DNA of 64,000 bases. It comes from an uncultured Eubacteriales bacterium. Lineage in GTDB: Bacteria > Bacillota > Clostridia > Lachnospirales > Lachnospiraceae. Made by a program: the position numbers and the translations under genes. Shown one piece after another: positions 60,207-64,000 of the stretch (the first letter of the stretch is position 1; the number at the start of each line of letters is the position of its first letter). The stretch is from the NCBI GenBank assembly GCA_900319795.1, contig ONPU01000014.1:56251-120250 (forward strand), read 5' to 3'. The notes under the pieces were generated by a model that searched no databases, was not told the origin of the DNA, and saw only the letters and a list, made by a program, of their open reading frames with translations.

Positions 60207-61673
60207 TTGAAAAAGAGAGATATTGCGAGCGCGGTCATTGATTATACTGACTATCCGAATAAGGGAGTATTTCACGTTGAGGAGACCGGTGAAAAGGGAT
60301 ATGTGAAAAATGTAATTCCCGGCCAGGAAGTCCTCTTTCGCGTGACAAAGAAGCACGGCGATCAGGTCTGGGGCAACAGAATCGAAGTGTTAAAGAAATC
60401 TCCGCTGGAGACCAGAAAAGAGCTGTGTGACCACTTCGGAAACTGCGGAGGCTGCCTTTATCAGACCGTTCCTTACGAGAAACAGCTCGAACTGAAAACG
60501 GAGCAGCTTCAGAAACTCTTGAAGCCTATTCTGGAGCCGGACTCTGTATTTGACGGCATTCTTCGCGCGCCTCGCGAGTTCGGATACAGGAATAAACTCG
60601 ATCTCTCTTTCGGAGATGAGGTGCCGGGAGGGCCTCTGAATCTGGGAATGCATAAAACCGGAACACGCTATACGGTACTGGATGCCGAAAGCTGTGTGCT
60701 GGCTCACGAGGACCTGAGGACAATTTTATCTGCCGTCAGAGATTACTGCCGAACAGCGGATCTGCCATTTTACAACAAGCTGAAACATCTGGGATACCTG
60801 AGATATCTGATGCTCAGACGTTCGGAAACCAGCGGTGAGATCCTCATGGTACTTGCGGTCTCTTCTCAGATGAAACACGATTTCACCCCGCTCGTGGAGC
60901 AGCTGCTTAATCTGAAACTGGAGGGAGCGATCACGGGAATCCATCTGGCGATCTGCGACCGGTATGCCGACGCGCTGCTTCCGGATGAACTTCATGTTCT
61001 GTGGGGAAAGGATTACTTTTACGAAGAACTTCTGGGCCTCCGTTTTAAGGTGACGCTGTTCTCATTTTTCCAGACCAATACCAAAGGGGCGGAGATGCTG
61101 TACGCCCAGGTGCGTGAATATCTGAGATACGGGTGGAAGGAAGAAAACAGGGAAGACCCCGGAAAGCAGCCTGTTGTCTATGATCTGTATTGCGGTACAG
61201 GGACGATCGCCCAGATTGTCGCGTCGGAAGCCAGGCAGGTATACGGGATCGAACTGATTCCGGAAGCCGTGGAAGCGGCAAAACTGAACGCGGAGATGAA
61301 TGGTCTTTGGAACTGCGGATTTGTGGCCGGAGATGTGCCCCTTCTTTTGGAGACGCTGCCGGAGAAGCCGGATTTTGTCATTCTGGATCCTCCGAGGGAA
61401 GGTGTCCATGAGAAGGCCTTAAGGCAGATCAATGACTACGGGATCAGGCATATGGTTTATATTTCCTGTAAAGCAACCAGCTTTGTAAGGGATATGATCT
61501 ATCTGAGAAGAGAGGGATGGCAGGTTGCAAGGTATGCTCTTGCGGACCTTTTCCCGGGAACGCAGCATATCGAGACCGTGTGTCTCTTGAGCAACCGAAA
61601 ACCTGATACGAAAGTCAGGATCGATGTGGATCTGGAAGACTACTACCGTATCAAGGACGCAAAGAAAAATTAG
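60207..61673 (+). CDS. rlmD: 23S rRNA (uracil-5)-methyltransferase, RlmD/RlmCD type
   Basis: This 488-residue RNA m5U methyltransferase starts with a TRAM-like domain (1-60). Iron-sulfur cluster cysteines follow (CDHFGNCGGC, plus Cys in AESCVLAHED). The SAM domain has DLYCGTGTIAQIV and LDPPREGVHEKAL, and the catalytic cysteine lies in YISCKATSF. The TTG start at 60207 follows AAGGAG by 8 bases. The target uridine (747, 1939 or both) cannot be settled from sequence alone. A terminator ends it at 61704. Confidence 0.92.
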   Translation: MKKRDIASAVIDYTDYPNKGVFHVEETGEKGYVKNVIPGQEVLFRVTKKHGDQVWGNRIEVLKKSPLETRKELCDHFGNCGGCLYQTVPYEKQLELKTEQLQKLLKPILEPDSVFDGILRAPREFGYRNKLDLSFGDEVPGGPLNLGMHKTGTRYTVLDAESCVLAHEDLRTILSAVRDYCRTADLPFYNKLKHLGYLRYLMLRRSETSGEILMVLAVSSQMKHDFTPLVEQLLNLKLEGAITGIHLAICDRYADALLPDELHVLWGKDYFYEELLGLRFKVTLFSFFQTNTKGAEMLYAQVREYLRYGWKEENREDPGKQPVVYDLYCGTGTIAQIVASEARQVYGIELIPEAVEAAKLNAEMNGLWNCGFVAGDVPLLLETLPEKPDFVILDPPREGVHEKALRQINDYGIRHMVYISCKATSFVRDMIYLRREGWQVARYALADLFPGTQHIETVCLLSNRKPDTKVRIDVDLEDYYRIKDAKKN

Positions 61674-61703
61674 AACTGAAAATAAAACACCGAACTAAAG
61701 CGA

Positions 61704-61743
61704 AAGCTGCTGATGCGTAAAAGCATTGGCAGCTTATTTTTTT
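61704..61743 (+). terminator. Terminator after rlmD
   Basis: AAGCTGC and GCAGCTT arms with an inner ATGC/GCAT extension are followed by ATTTTTTT. Confidence 0.8.
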
Positions 61744-61759
61744 CGCCGAAGGGAGGTGG

Positions 61760-61917
61760 TGCCTATGATCTGGATCCGATGATCTTGGAACGGTAGCTGA
61801 CAATCAAAGACAATCTGAGAAACGGAGGAAATCATAATGGCAAAGGCAAGGCGAAGAGGGATATCTTGGCTGTCATCGAGAGCCTTACAAAGATTGCCCG
61901 GGAGCTGTAAGCCAACA
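61760..61917 (+). pseudogene. Decayed small coding sequence
   Basis: This stretch in the 312-base gap has two GGAGG-type sites (61751 and 61824). One frame reads MILER, a TAG, then LTIKDNLRNG and, further on, KAKRDILAVIESLTKIAREL before TAA. A different frame gives a 37-codon ORF at 61837-61950 behind GGAGGAAATCATA. The helical, ordinary composition of the first frame suggests a coding remnant interrupted by a stop. I cannot name the family. It sits at the boundary between housekeeping genes and the accessory region. Confidence 0.4.
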
Positions 61918-61925
61918 AAAATGAA

Positions 61926-61962
61926 GGAGCAGAGAGACCGCATTTATTAATCTCTCTGCTCC
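61926..61962. terminator. Terminator of the abiE operon
   Basis: Perfect 12-bp arms GGAGCAGAGAGA and TCTCTCTGCTCC are followed by T-rich sequence on both strands. It lies 24 bases beyond the toxin stop on the - strand. Confidence 0.75.
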
Positions 61963-61985
61963 AGTTTGTTTTATTTGCCAAAGGT

Positions 61986-62873
61986 TTATTTCCAGCACCC
62001 CTCATTCGGATCCCATTCAGTTACTGTGGTCTTGGTTTGAGTCAGAAGGGGCGTTACAAATGTCTTGATCTGGACCATAGCATCGTTCATTGAGACTGGG
62101 ATCAGAGCTTTTTTCTTTTTCAGGAATGAGTTCCATCTGGTCTGATGCATCGAATCACCACGAAACTCATCGCTGAAAGCTGCAGTGTCCATTGTAATGG
62201 GAGTTTTCCGGTTTGTGAATGTTTCCATGACAGCGTTGTTCAGTTCTTCATAGTCGAAGGGATACTTCTCTGAGAGGACATAAATATCGTAGAAGTCCTT
62301 ATAACGGCTGTTCAGGAAACCGTTTGTGACAATAGCTTCCAGTTTCTCAGCAATGGAAGATTCCAAAGAGTATGCGTTCACTTTGGGTGCTTCCATATCC
62401 AGGATCACGGGGAATTCCATCTCTACGGCATCGGGATAAATCACATCGCCAAATCCGATATCAATCCCGATTGGAATTCTGGTCCGGTCAAGAAATGCGA
62501 CCGCTGAGATATGCAGTCCATGGTACTCTTTGAATTCTGTGATATCTTCAGCTGTAATGGAATCAAGGTCGAAAACAAGAGCATCGTCAGTGTCCAGAGT
62601 AAAGATATCGCGGAAGACGGTTTTCATTTCCTCAGCGCTGTTTGAGATACGTCTGGCCAGCAGGTCAACGTCTGTTGTGGCACGCTCGTACTTCCTGTCG
62701 AAGATGGCATACAGAAAGATGCCGCCTTTCAGAACAAAATGGCTGGCATACGGAGATACTGAGATCCGGTAAATCGTCCGCTCAAGTCCGTAATAGACGA
62801 GAGCTTCCTGGAACGTGCAGCCGGAGCTGACAGCGAAATTCTTCAGTCTTGCCTTTACGGAATCTGCATTCAT
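61986..62873 (-). CDS. AbiEii-type nucleotidyltransferase toxin
   Basis: This 295-residue DUF1814/AbiEii protein is the toxin half of a type IV-like toxin-antitoxin and phage-abortive system. Family motifs are FVLKGGIFL with TTDVDL (motif I and metal ligands), GIDIGFGD, IAEKLEAIV with the conserved Lys (motif III) and RYKDFYDIY (motif IV). The start at 62873 overlaps the antitoxin stop by four bases (ATGA), the classic abiE arrangement. Such enzymes transfer nucleotides to RNA or tRNA ends. All motifs appear intact, so it is likely active. Confidence 0.92.
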   Translation of the reverse strand: MNADSVKARLKNFAVSSGCTFQEALVYYGLERTIYRISVSPYASHFVLKGGIFLYAIFDRKYERATTDVDLLARRISNSAEEMKTVFRDIFTLDTDDALVFDLDSITAEDITEFKEYHGLHISAVAFLDRTRIPIGIDIGFGDVIYPDAVEMEFPVILDMEAPKVNAYSLESSIAEKLEAIVTNGFLNSRYKDFYDIYVLSEKYPFDYEELNNAVMETFTNRKTPITMDTAAFSDEFRGDSMHQTRWNSFLKKKKALIPVSMNDAMVQIKTFVTPLLTQTKTTVTEWDPNEGCWK

Positions 62874-63451
62874 GAAACAAGCACCTCCAGATAAGTTCTT
62901 ACAATAGCTTCGCACCGCAGCATTTTGGCATAGGTGTAGAGCCGGTCGATCTGCCGATCCTTCCTCTTCAGGTAGTTGCGCAGCACCTCTGATGTTTCCT
63001 CAATGCCGATCTTATTGCGGTAGTAAATGATATCAACGACAGTCTTTTCAATGTCAAAAATACGGAATGAATCGCCGCCTTCCGTGATTTTCGTGATACC
63101 GGTATCCATGCGGGAAGGGTCAAAATAGAATATTTTGATCTGTGGCCAGTCAGGAAGAGTACTGACTTTTTTCTTCCGGTCGATCGCAACATCAATCACA
63201 TCAGGAAGGAAATTGGTAAGCTCATAATATCGGGCGGCACTCATCAGGCAGATCACACCCTCCGGAACATATGCAGCAGCGTTGATGAAATCATTCTCAT
63301 CACCTTTATAGGAGAGATTCTCATATGTGGTTCTGTTGATGCGGTGCAGCCTACCGTTTTCTTCCAGCTGGCCAATTTTGTAGTAGGAATAGCCCATGTC
63401 TTTCAGTTCACTGGTCGTGTAGTATTTCTGATTTGCATCAAGTGCGATCAC
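62870..63451 (-). CDS. AbiEi-type antitoxin
   Basis: This protein of about 193 residues has an N-terminal winged helix (YYTTSELKDMGYSYYKIGQLEENGRLHRINRTTY) followed by the AbiEi C-terminal domain (VICLMSAARYYELTN, RIFDIEKTVVDIIYYRNKIG). It neutralises the toxin and represses the operon. The GTG at 63451 lies 8 bases after AGGAGG. An ATG at 63457 overlaps the end of that site, and longer in-frame starts have none. It is first in the operon with the toxin, as usual. Confidence 0.88.
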   Translation of the reverse strand: MIALDANQKYYTTSELKDMGYSYYKIGQLEENGRLHRINRTTYENLSYKGDENDFINAAAYVPEGVICLMSAARYYELTNFLPDVIDVAIDRKKKVSTLPDWPQIKIFYFDPSRMDTGITKITEGGDSFRIFDIEKTVVDIIYYRNKIGIEETSEVLRNYLKRKDRQIDRLYTYAKMLRCEAIVRTYLEVLVS

Positions 63452-63643
63452 AGTCATCACCTCCTTGACCGGAGTATACATCATTCTCATAATGATTTCA
63501 ACTAAATTCGGCAGATAAAAATAATAGCAGAAAATAATTAAAATACCACCGGTGCAAATCATGATCCGCACCGGTCTTAAAAAGGACGGTGACCGGTCGC
63601 TTCAGGCGCTAAAATTCAGCTTTCACTGACCCTAAAATTGGAA

Positions 63644-63669
63644 CCGTAGGAGGGGTTTCCCTCCTACGG
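63644..63669. other. Perfect 11-bp hairpin between abiE and recombinase
   Basis: CCGTAGGAGGG and CCCTCCTACGG enclose GTTT, without a T run. It could be part of a mobile-element end or a regulatory stem. The rest of 63572-63685 holds no recognisable gene. Confidence 0.55.
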
Positions 63670-63685
63670 CGACATGGATCTTTGA

Positions 63686-64000
63686 AAACTGAATATCATT
63701 CATCAGATACATCCCTGTATCTTCAAACGCTATATTGAAGGAATGGGAGCGCATGTAATTGCCAGGGAGCTGGAGCAAATGGGAGCGCTCACCAATCGTG
63801 GCAATAAGAGCTGGTACGATTCAACCGTTCTCGGGATCATCAAGAATGAAAAGTATAAAGGGGATTTGCTGCAGGGGAAGACATTCACAGTCGATCCGAT
63901 CACAAAACGCAGGCTCGGCAACCTGGGAGAGGTTGACCAGTATCTGATGAAGGATCATCATGAACCGATCATTTCAGAAGAGATGTGGGAGCAGGCGCAG
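63686..64000 (+). pseudogene. Large serine recombinase, 5'-truncated and cut by window edge
   Basis: The frame is open from 63686, and recognisable sequence begins at about 63719 (RYIEGMGAHVIARELEQMGALTNRGN). It runs through the DNA-binding Recombinase domain (STVLGIIKNEKYKGD, FTVDPITKRRLGNLGE, HHEPIISEEMWEQAQ) to the edge. The N-terminal catalytic resolvase domain with its serine is absent upstream: a stop lies at 63683-63685, and the sequence before that is unrelated. The piece is therefore a remnant of an integrated element's recombinase. The C-terminal end lies outside the window. Confidence 0.82.

Noticed and set aside
1-64000. CRISPR arrays, tRNA or rRNA genes
   Set aside because: No regularly spaced repeat array and no recognisable tRNA or rRNA sequence was seen in any intergenic space.

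Overview
The window reads as a chromosomal segment of a Lachnospiraceae-type Firmicute (Clostridia). The support is a PolC-type replicase, the infC-rpmI-rplT leader and operon, a CIRCE operator, YerC, DUF1836, DUF4364, DUF5685, DUF5716 and DUF5717 family proteins, strong AGGAGG ribosome binding sites and moderate GC. This rests on gene content and family recognition by eye; no database was searched. Almost every stretch is densely coding, mostly on the + strand. No rRNA, tRNA or CRISPR array was seen.

Layout. 1-1171: tail of an ABC exporter and a small membrane protein. 1340-8334: nucleoside uptake and salvage (mtnA, deoD, then a BMP-type binding protein with ATPase and two permeases). 8411-10454: three-gene operon of a membrane zinc ribbon, a DUF5685 protein and a DnaJ-domain protein. 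10461-12896: HAD phosphatase, class B sortase and Nudix hydrolase. 12977-24468: cell-surface polymer locus with an LTA-synthase-like enzyme, an internally deleted flippase, a Wzy-Wzz fusion, glycosyltransferases, two LicD proteins and a CDP-polyol pathway pair. 24725-26239: secreted transglutaminase-like lectin. 26415-37400: lon under CIRCE, then malQ-thyA-folA-ispG-polC packed with short gaps or 4-base overlaps. 37668-42965: a three-gene system of a giant helical-repeat protein (DUF5717), a degenerate Hsp70-like protein (DUF5716) and a TPR-like protein. 43102-45872: purB-purA. 45900-50701: membrane-anchored HAD, SEC-C protein, infC-rpmI-rplT, rarA and DUF4364. 50892-53186: polar amino acid ABC importer. 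53254-60097: YerC, DUF1836, pcrA, a PurF paralogue lacking its Cys nucleophile, a PdaA-like deacetylase and a small acidic membrane protein. 60207-61673: rlmD. 61744-64000: accessory DNA with decayed coding sequence, an AbiE toxin-antitoxin pair and a 5'-truncated serine recombinase that runs off the right edge.

The points most worth follow-up are these. (1) PolC has replaced all five DEDDh proofreading residues. (2) The DUF5717, Hsp70-like and TPR operon looks like an undescribed chaperone-type machine. (3) A roughly 170-bp intergenic element occurs twice, and its terminal stem differs between copies only by compensatory base-pair changes. (4) The PurF-like protein begins Met-Gly-Gly instead of Met-Cys-Gly. 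(5) lon carries a near-perfect CIRCE operator.
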